NCBI GenBank assembly: GCA_905116865.2
Contig: CAJHNH020001139.1
Span: 150,001 to 214,000 of the forward strand
From: Candidula unifasciata
Lineage: Eukaryota > Mollusca > Gastropoda > Stylommatophora > Geomitridae
Direction of reading: 5' to 3'
Length of the DNA: 64,000 bases
Shown here: one piece after another, positions 26,228 through 39,335 of the stretch
Numbering within the stretch: the first letter of the stretch is position 1
Layout: every line of letters starts with the position of its first letter
Translations under genes and position numbers: made by a program
The notes under the pieces: generated by a model
Seen by the model: the letters and a program-made list of their open reading frames with translations, nothing else
The model's database searches: none
What the model was told of the DNA's origin: nothing

Positions 26228-26490
26228 GTCAGGGTTCCGGGGTCCTGTTGTAGGGAAAACAAGAACAGATCCACTGCCTACTCGTTAGTCGACATATTGG
26301 GAGCTTCTTTCAGTCGTAGTGCAAATGACTGAGAAGCAAAGAACCAACAGTCTGCATACAAATGAGTCAGGTCTGTAAAATGGATTCGCACGCAACGCCC
26401 AGGCTCTGAAACTTGAGTCTAGAAGTATACGAACAACTAGAAATGTCCACTAGAGTTTACAGCCGGTTAGTGCGAGGAAGAAGAAAAAAC
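26228..26490 (+). repeat. Family A copy
   Basis: Starts at cagggttccggggtcc and ends at acagccggttagtgcgagg plus gaagaagaaa. Confidence 0.8.
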
Positions 26491-26609
26491 TATGGGGAAT
26501 CCCGGAGAGTTATGGTGTAAACAGGCATGTAATAAAATGATGTAAAAGCTTATATACAAACAGGAAATTTACTATTAGAACAAATGGGAAAGGGGGGGGG
26601 GGGTGTTCA

Positions 26610-26990
26610 AAACCGTTAACCGTAAAATCCCGAATACGGCAGAGTTGTGTCCTGTCTCCCCTTCTATGCATAACTTATATTGATAATATCTGCAAAGAAA
26701 TGAAACAAATAAGGATTATAGTACAGCAAGGAGAAGAAGATCCAAAGTCTAACATTTGTATCAAAGAATTACTATTGGCAACGACCAAAGACGGATTGCG
26801 ACTTCAGAAATAGAACTACAAGACCATATACGTTCTTTAAAACTATGTATGTCAACAGCATAACGTGACAATTAAAGTCATGACCATAGCCAAAGCAAAC
26901 AAAACGATTAATATTTAGTTTACAAAACAACCTCTAAAACAAACCAAGAATTTCAAATACTAATGAAGAATACGATCAATAGCTGGCAAA
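26610..26990 (+). pseudogene. LINE reverse-transcriptase core fragment
   Basis: The plus strand reads IRQSCVLSPLLCITYIDNICKE, the GxRQGCxLSPLLF motif 4 region with G to S, then LLLATTKDGL where the catalytic FADD box should be (deleted). A KANKTINI and TKNFKYL region follows. Short and dead. Confidence 0.6.
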
Positions 26991-27486
26991 ACAGAAGACC
27001 AGATCGACGACAGGTCTAAAGAAAGAAAACCAGATCACTGAACTTCTTCTACCGCGACACAGAGTGACAATACCATTGTTATCCACTAAGCAATGGATCG
27101 GAAGCTCTTCCTCATTACGGCGCTTAACAGCCAAATGGGAATTAATTATGATGATGTGATGATACAGTAGTGCCCTCAAAACACGCCAGACATAAATTGT
27201 GCAGCTGTGTGTATTGAAACTAAATTCAAATGAACGCTTAAAGTATTAGATCATTGGTTGTCGGCGTGGCACTGGATAGCAATGATGACTTAAACATTTA
27301 GGAAATGCCAGGTAATTCACGGAACCGGTAAGTGAAATGTAATTGTGATTTGTGGAGTGCATGCATCCAGCGATGGCAGGGTAATTGGTGCACCCAGGAG
27401 AATCTTATATTTTATTCATAGGCGACTGCTTAATAGGTGAATTAATTGTATCTGTTTAGTACCTGTGTCTGTCAAACTACCTGTCT
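26991..27486. other. Unassigned DNA
   Basis: No recognisable gene or repeat. Confidence 0.4.
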
Positions 27487-28925
<1,439 letters not shown>

Positions 28926-29105
28926 TTTTCGTTTTCGTTTTCTTTCTAAATTTCTATGCATCTTTCTTTCTTCGTTTTCTTTCCTAATTTCTTTCTAAAT
29001 TTCAATTCGCCTTGCTTTCTTTCTTTCTCAATTTCTAAACGTATTTTGTTTATTTGATTTCTCATCTTGTTTTTAATTTTTCTGTTTTCTCTTGTGTTCT
29101 TAGTA

Positions 29106-30407
29106 CAGTAGAACCTCGCTTAACGAGCACCTCTCATAACGAGTAATTCGCATAACGAGCAAAACAAATTGTAAAAGAAATGACTCGCTTAACGAGCGAC
29201 GTTTCGAATAACGAGTGGCGAGGAGATGGGAAGTCCCGGATTTTGCACATGTTACATCAGTCTCTGTTTAGCACTCATTCCAGTAGCGTTGTCGCTTGTG
29301 ATCACACATTTTCTCAAACTTGTGTTACATTGTGATGTATGTACATGAATCCTCCAGGCCTACAAGATGACCTCCCTGATGAATTTAAGTTAATCAAGAT
29401 CGAGTTTCTGCCTCCCAACACCACTCCGTTACTCCAGCCTATGGACCTGCAAGTTATTTCTAACTTTGAAAAGCTCTTCACTAAAGCACTCTTCGAGCAT
29501 TGTTTTCGGGTGACTGAAGGGACCAACCTCACTCTCAAAGAGTTTTTGGAAAAATCACTTCCACATCGTTGCCTGCCTCAAGATGACCGACAAGGCGGGA
29601 GAAGGGATTACCAAGAGAACTCTAACTTCTTTTTGGAGGAAGCTTTGGCCGGAGAGTGTTGTCGATTTGTGATTTTGAGGAGTTCGAGACAGTACCTGTG
29701 GAACCTGTAGTCAACGAGATTGTGTCTTTGGCCACTATCATGGGATTGTAGGTGGATAACAGTGATATCGAAGAGCTTGTGGAAGAGCACAGCCAAGAGC
29801 TGACAATAGAAGAGCTTATGGTGTTGAATTGTGTTTCACAGCAAGACGTTTTGGAGGAACGTTTGTCAAAGGAGGAGGAGGAAAAGAAGGTAACAGAAAA
29901 GCAACAATCTTCTGGTGAAATAAGAAAAATGCTGAAAGCATGGGGAACTGTTGCTTCTCACATTGAGAAGCATCACCCTAACAAGGAAGTGGCTATGCCC
30001 GCTGCAAATTTATTGATAATGCTGTGTCGCATTTTCGCCAAATTTTTGAAGTGTTGGCAAAAACAAATGTCTCTGGACATCTTTCTAGTAAAAAAAATAA
30101 TTAGCTATGTATCATAATTATTGCGACTTTTCTTTCTGCAAATCGCATTCGCATTCCAGGTGGGTTTGTTCCGTGTTTAAATAAAAGATGAAGACGATTC
30201 ACTCTCCTTAAATATGTATATAATTTTCTCTGAAAAAATGTTTTAGTATAACTTATACATAGCATCTTGTGAGTATTTTTTTCGACACGGAACGCATTAT
30301 CGTATTTTACATTAATTTATATGAGAAAAATTGCTTCGCATAACAAGTGTTTCGCTTAACGAGTATGAGTCTAAAACGAATTATGCTCGTTAAGCAAGGT
30401 TCCACTA
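29106..30407 (+). mobile_element. Tigger/pogo-type DNA transposon, internally deleted
   Basis: Left end cagtagaacctcgcttaacg and right end complementary to tagtggaaccttgcttaacg. TA lies outside each end (29104-29105 and 30408-30409), as expected for Tc1/mariner-pogo elements. Subterminal ataacgag repeats occur inside both ends. The transposase remnant starts at PPGLQDDL (29350), just after the second catalytic aspartate region. It keeps LLQPMD with the third catalytic D (about 29432), and continues in other frames to the C-terminal EKHHPNK and QKQMSLD blocks (to about 30090). The helix-turn-helix and first two thirds of the catalytic domain are deleted. At least one frameshift (about 29565) and stops confirm it is dead. 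Confidence 0.88.
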
Positions 30408-30512
30408 TATTTCATGTTTAATTTGTTTTTATTATTTCTTGTTCCCGTCAGTTATTTGTGTGAGCATGTCTTTATTTTTTATTTGTTTCACCATATATTA
30501 CTCAATGCATTA

Positions 30513-30580
30513 TCTGCCTGCCTGCCTGCCTGCCTGACTGACTGTCTGTCTGTCTGTCTGTCTGAATGTCTGTCTGTCTG
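30513..30580. repeat. TGCC/TGTC microsatellite
   Basis: Short tetranucleotide tract with the same TGCC to TGTC motif pair as the giant array at 23.7 kb. Confidence 0.9.
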
Positions 30581-30678
30581 TCACCCCATTTCTCGTTTCT
30601 GGGTTCTTTTCTTTTTCTATTTCTCAGTCTTGTCAGCATATTTTTTAATGTGTATCATTTATCTTTCCCCCTCCAAAC

Positions 30679-30777
30679 CCCTACACCGCTCCCCACCCCC
30701 TACACCGCCTCCCCACCCCTACACCGCCTTCCCACCCCTAAACCGCCTCCCCACCCCTACCCTGCCTCCCCACCCCT
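30679..30777. repeat. C-rich minisatellite of about 19 bp
   Basis: About five copies of a ctacaccgcctccccaccc unit. Confidence 0.85.
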
Positions 30778-31379
30778 TATATATAGACTGGCTGACAGTT
30801 TGTGACATCTTCCTGCCTCTCGGGAAGCGACTCCAAACGAGCTTACCTTTTAGATAAACCGTCTTTCGCGAAGCCCGACGCCCTACCCACTGGACCATTC
30901 TACCAGCAAGCGCACTCGCAGGTAAGTGTTTTGTTAAGAAAGTTCTTCTTTTTCTTCAATTCTTCCTCTTTTTCTTCTCCTTCCGCCCCCCTCCTCCTCC
31001 TACTTCTTCCTCGTCAACTTTCTTTACGTCTTCTTCTTTTTTCTTTGTCTTCTCCTTCTCTCATCCTTCGCCATCACCACCACCTCCTCCTTTTTCTCCT
31101 CCTTCTTCTCCTGCTCCTGCTCCTACTCCCGCCTCTTCTCCTTTGTAATTCACAGCCTTTAATAACTCACGCCTCGTCGTCCTATCCTATGACAACGTGT
31201 GCAACTTGCCTAATGTCCTTCCTATCTTATTCACCTGCGTCTAGTTTACTCATCCATCGAAGTCTATTTTCTAGGCTTCCCTTGATTTCTTCGACCCGGT
31301 ATGTCCCACTGATACTCCCATTACGATGAGCTTGATGTCTGAAGTGCACTTAAGTAACTTCAAAACGATGTTGTCTCTA

Positions 31380-31675
31380 TACACCTGATAAGTTACACCT
31401 GTCGTTTTCGTTTAGTTTTTAGTTTTTTTTTTTTTTTTCTTCAAAGGGAGATCGTGCTTGTTGGTTCGGTTTTCAAGTGGGAGTAATTCCGCTTAGTTTC
31501 GCTTGATTTGTTTCAAGAATTATCATTTTCAATCTTCTGACATTTTCACATCTGTTGGGTTGTGGATAGTTAAGTGAGTTTATTGGCTCGTGGACTGATG
31601 GATTAGTAAGTGGGTTGGTGGATGCTTAAGTGGATTAATCGGTTTGTGGGTTGATAGCAAAATTTATAACAAACA
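31380..31675. other. Unassigned DNA
   Basis: T run at 31420-31438 and a gtgggttg-rich patch. No gene seen. Confidence 0.4.
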
Positions 31676-31679
31676 TCAA

Positions 31680-32108
31680 GTCTTTGGTTAAACACCAGCA
31701 GTAAAATCAGGGTACAAATTTTGAGAGCTTGCATCTTTCCTTGTAGCAACATACGGATGGGAATCGTGGACTATCTCGCATTTATTAAAGAAACATATAG
31801 GGGCTTTTGGGTTAAAATATTGTTGAAAGACTTTTTTTTGAATATACTGGACCGAAAAGAAACGAAATGTTGACATCCTCAAATATCTGTACATCAGTGA
31901 AGAGTGGCTAGTAAATAGCATCATTTCAGAGAGACTCAAATCTTATGGATCCACGGCAGAATAAAAAGAATAGTAGCAGAAGGCATGGTGCAAGGTATGA
32001 GGGGCAGGGGCCGACCAGCGCGAAGATAGGTGCAGGATATAAGAGAACTTAGGGTAGGAAAGAAGACTAGATCTGACCAGAGACGGTGTTTCTTTCAAGC
32101 AGGCCGTG
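31680..32108 (+). pseudogene. LINE C-terminal fragment (same family as 40272-41085)
   Basis: The nucleotide order caaattttgagagcttgcat, catacggatgggaatcgtg, gcagaaggcatgg, ggggcaggggccga and gtttctttcaagcaggccgtga matches the minus-strand copy at 40272-41085. Encoded remnants are ILRACIFP and RGRGRP. It stops where the opposite-strand RTE-like LINE begins. Confidence 0.75.
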
Positions 32109-33255
32109 AGGCTTCGGCGAGTGGGTCGCTCACTAGCTGGCCGGTAGACGACTTCGTCGCTAGTCGGGACAGTATTTGAGTGTTTCCTTTGATCATATCA
32201 ACACTGCAGGAGTCCTTTTTATGGCTACTTGGTGGCGAGTAATGCTGAGCCATTTTATCTGGCACACGTAGCTTCAGCTTCTGCCTTTCTATCCCCCAAC
32301 GGAGTACAGACCTTTAACCAACTCACGCCAAGTCGTTCTATCCTTCGCCATTATATGGAGCTCTCCCCATGTCCTCCCAATCTTTCTAACTTCATTCTCC
32401 AGCTCTCTTCTCCGTGTGTTTTTTTGCCTTCCTTTTTTCCTATACCCCTGTGGGTTCCAATGCAAAGACATTCTAGTTATGCTGTTCTCCTGTTTTCTCA
32501 GTCTGTGTCCTATCCAACGCCAGCGTCTTTTTCTCACCTCTTGGTCAACTAGAGCCTGTTTATTTCTCTCCCAAAGTCCTACATTAGTTATTCTATCATA
32601 CCATTTAATTCCCTCTTTTCTGCACAGGTACCAGTTAATGAATGTCTGTAATTTATTAGTAATTGCCTTAGTTGTTCTCCATGTTTTCGCCCCATACGAA
32701 AGTATTACTGATTTGACATTAGAATTAAATTTTTTTTAGTTTAGTATTTATTTTAATTTCCTTTGACCTCCACAAATTCCCTAGTGCTATGAAAGCTCCT
32801 CTTGCCTTTCGTATTCTTATTTTAATATCTCTATCAGTTCCTCCATCTTTATCTACATTACCACCCAAATAGGTGTACGACTCCACGTCTTGGAGTGGAG
32901 TGCCATTAAGAAAAACCACACTACTATTTGCCTGATTTATTCTCATTATCTTTGTCTTTCCTTTATGAATTTTCAGACCATGCTGCTGTGATCTCGCATC
33001 TAGTATATTTAATTTATCTTGTATCTGATTCCGTGAATGGGACAGAAGAGAAATATCATCATCGAAGTCCAGATCATCAAGCTGTTTTGTAGGGCCCCAC
33101 TGAATTCCATTCTTGGTGTTAGCAGTTACTGTATTTATAGTCCAGTCTATAGCCAGTAAAAATAGGAGAGGCAACAAAAGACATCCCTGTCGCACGCCAG
33201 TTTTTATTTCAAATGTATCCGTTAGCTTTTCCTCACGAAGAACTTGACATTTCAC
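32109..33255 (-). pseudogene. RTE-like LINE reverse transcriptase, C-terminal half, dead
   Basis: The minus-strand frame from 33255 to 32725 reads KTGVRQGCLLLPLLFLLAID, then LDFDDDISLLS, then GLKIHKGKTKIMRIN, then SYTYLGGNV and RKARGAF, the ordered motifs of a non-LTR reverse transcriptase. The catalytic FADD is FDDD here. A one-base indel in an A run near 32735 shifts the frame. The tail continues at 32537-32289 with RRWRWIGHRLRK and WRELVKG, close to its natural end. The 3' UTR (32109-32240) shares ctgtc...gacgaagtcgtcta with 57180-57215. The 5' half is missing. Confidence 0.85.
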
Positions 33256-33257
33256 GT

Positions 33258-33322
33258 AGCTTAGTCACAATTATAACCTAAAGCTCCCCGTTCGGGGATG
33301 TTAGCTGAACTTAACGTTTTTG
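33258..33322 (-). repeat. Hairpin motif shared with 57010-57066
   Basis: The minus strand reads gttcagctaacatccccg...gtgactaag, nearly identical to 57013-57066 on the plus strand. The ccccg-aa-cgggg core is self-complementary. It sits immediately 5' of the RTE-like frame and may be part of that element. Confidence 0.6.
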
Positions 33323-33551
33323 CTTTTTCGCAAAGAAAGCTAAGCAAATGCTGTGAGGATAGGGACGTTTTGCAAATGACTTGGTACATGATGGTATGAG
33401 GGCTAGCTTTGGCTCCAGATTCGGCGATTAAGCCTCAGGCTGTCTCAGGTGACTAACCACCGCGCGGAGAGAGGTCTGGTCATTAGGGATTAAAAACTAT
33501 ATATTAATAAAGTAACAGAAAATATATTGATCAGCTCTCAAAGAAAGAAGA

Positions 33552-33805
33552 GTCGCCGTGGCAAAGCGGCTAGACGCTCGCCGAAGATCGGAAGGTCGTG
33601 GGTTCGCTCCCTGGTGGAGCCGGATTTTTTTCTTCAAAAATGACCTTGGCTCCCAGGTCGACCCAGCCTTGAGTGGGAACCGGGTGTAGTCCCTGGAAGT
33701 AAAGGCGACTGGCGTGATACTGACCACAGCACCCATCTTCTGCCTATAGGTATATCAAATATAGGTCTAGCCCTATATGACCTGTTCGCATAAAGGCGTG
33801 AAAAG
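33552..33805 (+). mobile_element. tRNA-derived SINE (SINE B), full length
   Basis: Head with an A-box-like tggcaaagcggctaga and a B-box-like gtgggttcgctccc. Body with aggtcgacccagcc, gtgggaaccgggt, aaaggcgactggcgtgat and aggtctagccctatatg. It ends in gaaaaggggtctttta, running into the TTAC repeat. This is the best-preserved copy. Others are at 34605, 36228, 44063, 55090, 56733, 60600 and 63790. Confidence 0.82.
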
Positions 33806-33933
33806 GGGTCTTTTACTTACTTACTTACTTACTTACTTATTTACTTACCTACTTACTTACCTACTTACTTACCTACTTACTTACCTACTTACTTACCTAC
33901 TTACTTACCTACTTACTTACCTACTTACTTACC

Positions 33934-33989
<56 letters not shown>
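33806..33989. repeat. (TTAC)n / ttacctac microsatellite
   Basis: Begins directly at the 3' end of the SINE, so it probably grew from the SINE tail. The middle part has a 12-bp cttacctactta higher-order unit. Confidence 0.93.
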
Positions 33990-34457
33990 CATAGAAAGAA
34001 GTAGAAAGATGGAAGAACACATTAGACAACATAACAATTTAAAGCTATAGTTACCGTTCCGGGAATTGAACATGTCACCTCCAGACGGCGTGTGCGCCTC
34101 GCTATGGATACAAGTGCACTAAGAAGATGGTCAACTAGGTACCCGAAAAAAGGTGTCTTATTGGCGATGTCTGTCGTACAGCTTGAAATCCACAACTATG
34201 GAATACAGACATAATTCATTTTAAACCATTGAAATGGTACCATAGGTTACATAAATTTATTTTAACGAAGCATATATCAAATAACAAGCACAGCAACAAT
34301 TTACGAGCACAGTAGACGTTAATGCTTTATATATAGGGATTAAGTCTACCCTCCTCACACATAATCACCACTTAAGCAACAACAGCTGCAACCACATCAA
34401 CGACTGTACGTGAATCATTACGAGACTCCTCCACACTGGACTACAAGTTACTTCGTA

Positions 34458-34458
<1 letters not shown>

Positions 34459-34531
<73 letters not shown>
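34459..34531. repeat. (TG)n microsatellite
   Basis: About 36 TG units. Confidence 0.97.
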
Positions 34532-34532
<1 letters not shown>

Positions 34533-34604
34533 CGCGCGCATGCTAGCCTTAATATAACTGCTATATGGCTTTACAATATAGCTTTACAGAGGACTTTTTT
34601 TTTT

Positions 34605-34795
34605 CAAAGATGAATCTAGGCTCTTTAGTCGACCCAATCTTAAAGGTCTTAAAGGTATAGTCCTGGAAAGTAAAGACGGCCGGCTTGATGTTGACCACAT
34701 CACCCATCAAGTGCCGATTGGTCTCTAAAATATAGGCCTAGCCTTATATGCCCAATACACCTGAAGGCGTGGAAAGGTTTGTGTACTTTTTTTTT
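34605..34795 (+). mobile_element. SINE B, 5' truncated
   Basis: Body blocks agtcgacccaatc, ggccggcttgatg, caagtgccgattgg and ataggcctagccttatatg are in order. The tRNA-like head is missing. Confidence 0.75.
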
Positions 34796-34797
34796 AA

Positions 34798-35645
34798 ATA
34801 TAGCTATACGGTTGAACGAGTTTTTACGTTTTGTGGTGCCCGAATATAACTGTGCTTTATGGCTATACCAGCGGTTTTCAACCTGTGGGTAGCGACCCTT
34901 TTGTGGATCAAACGACTCTTTCACAGGGGTCGCCAGAGACCATCGGAAAACATATTCGCTGAAGTTATGAAGTAGCAAGGAAAATAATTGTATGGTAAGG
35001 GGTCGCCACAACATGAGGAACTGTATTAAAGGCTCGCTGTATTAGGAAGTTTGAGAGCCACTGGGCTATACGGTTGAACGAGGTTTTCTGTTTTGTGGTG
35101 CCCGAATATAACTGTGCTATATAGCTACATGGTTGAACGGGGTTTTCCGTTTTGTTGTGCTTGAGTGTAAACTGTGCTATATCGCTATATGGTTGAACCA
35201 GAATTTTCGATTTGTGGTGCTCGAATATATCTGTGCTATATGGTTGAACGGGTTTTTCCGTTTTGTGGTACTCAAATATAATCGTGCTATATGGCCATAT
35301 GGGGTGAACGGGGTTTTCCGTTTTGTGGTGCTCTAACATAACAGTGCTATATCGCTATATGGTTGAGCGGGGTTTTCCGTTTTGTTGTGCTCGAATATAA
35401 CAGTGTTAAATGGCTAAGTAGTTGAACGGGTTTTTCCGTTTTGTTGTGCTTGTATATAACAGTGCTATATGGCTATACGGTTGAACGAGGTTTTCCGTTT
35501 TGTGATACTCAATTATAATCGTGCAACTATATGGGGTGACTATATAAGTTATTAAATGGGATGAACGGGTTTTTCCGTCTTGTGGTGCTATAATCACGAC
35601 CTTCAACTGATTCAGCCGGTCGTGCTCTAATATAACTGTGCTTTA
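34798..35645. repeat. 59-bp minisatellite, interrupted by a MITE
   Basis: Unit contains ggttgaacg, ggttttccgttttg, gtgctcgaatata and tgtgctatatggc. Starts of gttgaac lie 59-60 bp apart (35073, 35132, 35192), with some deleted units. One unit lies left of the SPIN-like MITE and the rest lie right. Removing the MITE and one duplication restores the 59-bp spacing. Confidence 0.9.
34869..35063 (+). mobile_element. SPIN-like hAT MITE, copy 4, perfect duplication
   Basis: cagcggttttcaacctgtgg to gtttgagagccactg. Target duplication ggctatac is perfect at 34861-34868 and 35064-35071. The interior keeps cgactctttcacaggggtcg, gaccatcggaaaacatatt and gtcgccacaacatgaggaac. It is the best-preserved copy. 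Confidence 0.92.
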
Positions 35646-35649
35646 TGTT

Positions 35650-36225
35650 TGGACGGGTTCCCGGGATGTTTGCTTCTAATCATTGAGATGTTAGTCTACA
35701 GACCGCAGTCATTGAGAAAGTGGAAACGAGGGGTGTGGGGGGGGGGGTGACTAAAATTATAGCACAACTCATATCCATAGACACACCACGAATTATACCT
35801 AAGATCTAAAGACAGCGAGGAAGTTTATTCACCACAAACAACATCACTCACAAAAGATATATCTTTTGATGTTTTTTCACCCTCTTTACTCTTGTAATCC
35901 CCCTCCCCCCCCCCCCCGCCTTCTTCTCCCGTAAATCAATATATTGACAAATGAGTAGCTTTTGATACCTGAAAATCATAGAGAACCAAAAGTACTGTTA
36001 GCTGACAGAATCTATGGTTCTATATGTTTTGTTTATTGTATGTGGGAGGAGGGAGGGAGGTTGTTACTAGGAATAAATTAAAAGGTGCTCAGTCTCTTTA
36101 CAACTGTTAGTCGTTACTGTCGCTCACTCTTACTATCTTGAGACGTTATTGTCTAAATAATTAGGAATTTATTTTTCTATGATGATGCACAACAACAAAC
36201 AAAACAAACACCATGTTCTATAATG
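35650..36225. other. Unassigned DNA
   Basis: G run near 35738 and C run near 35905. No gene seen. Confidence 0.4.
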
Positions 36226-36227
36226 GT

Positions 36228-36455
36228 CTGGAGGCGCAGTGGTGTTGCGGCTAAACGCTCGACTGTGGACCGAAGCTCCTGTGTTCGAATTTTCTTGGAG
36301 TCGGATTGAAAATAAAGTAACCTTGGTTCTCAGATAGACCCAGCCTAAAATGGGTACCAGGTAAAGTTCTAGAAAGCAAAGGCGGCCGGTGTGGTGCCGA
36401 ACACATCCCATGCTGAGTGCCAACTGGTCTTTAAAGCGCCCAAGTGTTGGGAAAA
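36228..36455 (+). mobile_element. SINE B, near full length
   Basis: Head aggcgcagtggtgttgcggc with B-box-like ctgtgttcgaatt, then body gacccagcctaaaatgggta and ggcggccggtgtgg. The 3' end is cut. Confidence 0.75.
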
Positions 36456-36591
36456 TGATCCTTTTTATTTCTATAATGGACTTGAAACAGAAGAAGAAGT
36501 AGCAGTTGCAATTGAATGAGTTTATTTTGTAACTGGAAAGGGCACAAGAACATGATATTACCCTCAATCTCGCTTTCAAGCTTTTTTTTTT

Positions 36592-36690
36592 TTTGGGGCA
36601 TATAGGGCTAGACTTATTTTTATAGACTAATCGGCAGTCGGTGGGACATCTTGTCAACATCACGCCCCGTGAGTTTCGTGGTGGCATTTA
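36592..36690 (-). mobile_element. SINE B 3' fragment
   Basis: Reverse-strand match to the gtgccgatt...tataggcctagccctatatg end. With the plus copy at 36228 it forms a small inverted pair. Confidence 0.6.
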
Positions 36691-36699
36691 TTTACTGAA

Positions 36700-37500
36700 A
36701 TCCCAAACTAAAAAAATACGTCTGCAAAAACCACATGCCCAAACTGGCACAATGCTCTACTACGCTGGCTTTCGCTCTATTGTCTGGTTGTAATGAAGTG
36801 ATCCAAGCCAAGTCTGATGCGGACATGTGCTAATCAATCAACGATAAATGAACGTTTGGACTGACATCCACCAATCAATGTCCTTCTAACAGTTGACGTC
36901 ACTCATTTACAGAGCAATGTACGCTTTCATTGACATTCAGACTTCTTATTTCATGAAATAATGAAATAAAATAAAAAATAAAAAATGAACTGATGAAATA
37001 GGTAAATCGAAGCTAAAAAATGACAAGTACGACAGAAGAGATCATTTCTGTGAAATGGCGCGGATAATTAAGGACGACAATTTACATAGACGTAATTGAA
37101 GTTGGCTTTAACAAGAAATAAATAATAGTTACCTCCACCTGATTGATTTCTCTCTGATTGTTACAAGCTTTTTTCTGAAATATGGTTAGAGTTTCTAGCA
37201 GGTTTTCATTGATTAATGGACAGCACTCACAAGTAAATCAGTAGAGGCATGGTTTACATATTGGCGCGGAGGCACAAGGTGCTAAACACATATCGAGCGG
37301 GTCGCTTTAACTTTCCTGACAATTCCTCTTATCCATTTTGAGCTGTATCGACCCAAGAGCCAAGATCAATTAAAAAAACAACCGACTCGTTCGGACCTTT
37401 GACCTTTTGACAAGATGGTCTCTAGACCTGTAGTTTTTAACCTGGGGTACGGGGAGGGGTGGTGGGGGAGGACGTAATCCAAGGATAGAGCAAGGCATTT
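36700..37500. other. Unassigned DNA
   Basis: Ordinary composition. A short SINE B-like scrap (cgacccaagagccaagatc, minus) lies near 37350. At 37430 tagtttttaacctgggg resembles a hAT MITE end, but no partner was found. Confidence 0.35.
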
Positions 37501-37539
37501 TTAAGCGGGGTGGGGGACACACACACAACACACACACAC

Positions 37540-37990
37540 ACACACATATCATCATCATTGCTATCATCATCAACCTTGATGTGCCATTTGACGTCACATA
37601 AGACTCGCATTGAACTCCTCCACTTCGCTCTATTGCATGCATCATCATCGATTTCTGACATGAAGTTCAGCCCAGCATTTTTTTTTTTTTTTTCAAAAAT
37701 GTTCTTCCTAATGTTTTCCTTGTTTTTCTTTCTCTCAGACCATTCGTTTCCCATTTTAATGTCTGTTTTGTAATTCTTAACTCATTTTGTCTCAGAGTGT
37801 GTCTGGTATATTTTCACCTTCTTTGTCTTATCGCAGTCCATACAGGTATTTATCGAGTCATTTCTCTGATCTCCTTTCTCTCTTTTATATTCATTTCATT
37901 TTACGTCTTTGATTTGTCTCAGATATTTTTTTTCAAGTGTATTTAATGTCCGTTCCCTATCTTTGGTGGTTCTCTAACTTTCACTGGCAT
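37540..37990 (-). pseudogene. LINE C-terminal tail, dead
   Basis: The minus strand reads ACNRAKWRSSMRVLCDVKWH followed by IKVDDD and a gat-type microsatellite tail, the usual end of one group of invertebrate LINEs. Upstream is a lysine-rich stretch. Weak and fragmentary. Confidence 0.45.
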
Positions 37991-38497
37991 ATGTCTTGCC
38001 TTGTGATCGAAATGGCGCCACTTGCAAAAGGTTGAAGACCACAGCAGCTTCTATGCAAAGCAGTCGCAGGCAAACAATTTCTCTGCCTGTCTTTTACCGA
38101 GAACTAAGGAGAGGAAAGAAAAGTAAGCCGTTACAAACCATGCATGTCTTAAGAGGTCATTAGGAAGCAATAGTGAGGCATTAAGGACCTCATTTAATAG
38201 GAAACTTTAGCCATAAAATCCAACCAACAGCATCAACGATAAATACTGCACAGTTTATACAGATCGTGAAATATCATTATCATAATCATCATCATTACTA
38301 CTGTTATCATCCTCCTTGTAATCGCCTTCGTCACCATTAAAATCATCAGGAACATCAGCATCATCATTTAAGAACAACTGGTTACGTCAGCTTCAGAGTA
38401 AAAAATAGAAAAACAATGGTGAACTCCAAAACAGTAAACGCAAACACCAATATAGAGTAGAGAACACCCTTCCCTCCACATCTCTCTTCCCCCCCCC

Positions 38498-38519
38498 CCT
38501 CTCTCTCTCTCTCTCTCGC

Positions 38520-38595
<76 letters not shown>
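38498..38595. repeat. (CT)n plus (CA)n compound microsatellite
   Basis: CT tract 38500-38517, then CA tract 38520-38595. Confidence 0.96.
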
Positions 38596-38596
<1 letters not shown>

Positions 38597-38599
38597 TGA

Positions 38600-39330
38600 C
38601 ACTAAAATGTTTCGACGCTCTAAACCAACTTGGCGTCTGAAAATGGCATACCTGACTTTTCAAGCGCCAGCACCCAGCGAAGAAATTTCCATTAACGAAG
38701 TGGTAAGCCGAACCACTAGTCAAAGCTTGCATCATTTGGCTGTCAGTTAGGAAGTGAACTTATACACGCACTTTTCCTGTATTATCGGTGAAAACATTTA
38801 GATCAAAATGAAAATAGCGTTTTATCAACTCGATCAGGTTTAACCTCGTTAAATTGGTTACGCTTGTTTAAAAAATGATTGAGAATTATGACATGTGTTT
38901 TCAACGTCAAAATAATGGACGTGATAATAGTTCAGTGTTTCTAATGATTTTCGGGTGACTTACCGAGATCACTGATTAAAACAAAATGGATGGATGAGAT
39001 AGCCAAAAAATCTGGCTGAATTCAGAAGTGCAAGAGCAGCAACAGCAAAGATGGAATTATTGGACTGCGACTTTCACTTTAAGAGTATTCGATACATGCC
39101 GCTATCTCCATAATTAGACGAACTCTTTTTCCTTTTCTTTTCTTCTGCTCTCACCTCAAGATGTAATCGCGTTGTGCCCGTTTATAGTACACCTTTTGAC
39201 CCATGCATCCAACTTCTGCTAGCATTTGTTGCCCCGTTTAGCCTTCCCAGAGTCTAATCAGTTCCTACACAATGATATCGATCACTAAGCAGTTGCTATT
39301 ATTTACTTTCTGTAGTTTTTGACTGACTGA
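38600..39330. other. Unassigned DNA
   Basis: No gene or recognised repeat. Confidence 0.4.
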
Positions 39331-39335
39331 CTTTC

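Noticed and set aside
33552..33640. Functional tRNA gene
   Set aside because: A- and B-box-like motifs are present but no cloverleaf can be drawn, and the sequence runs into a SINE body. The same applies to the other SINE heads.
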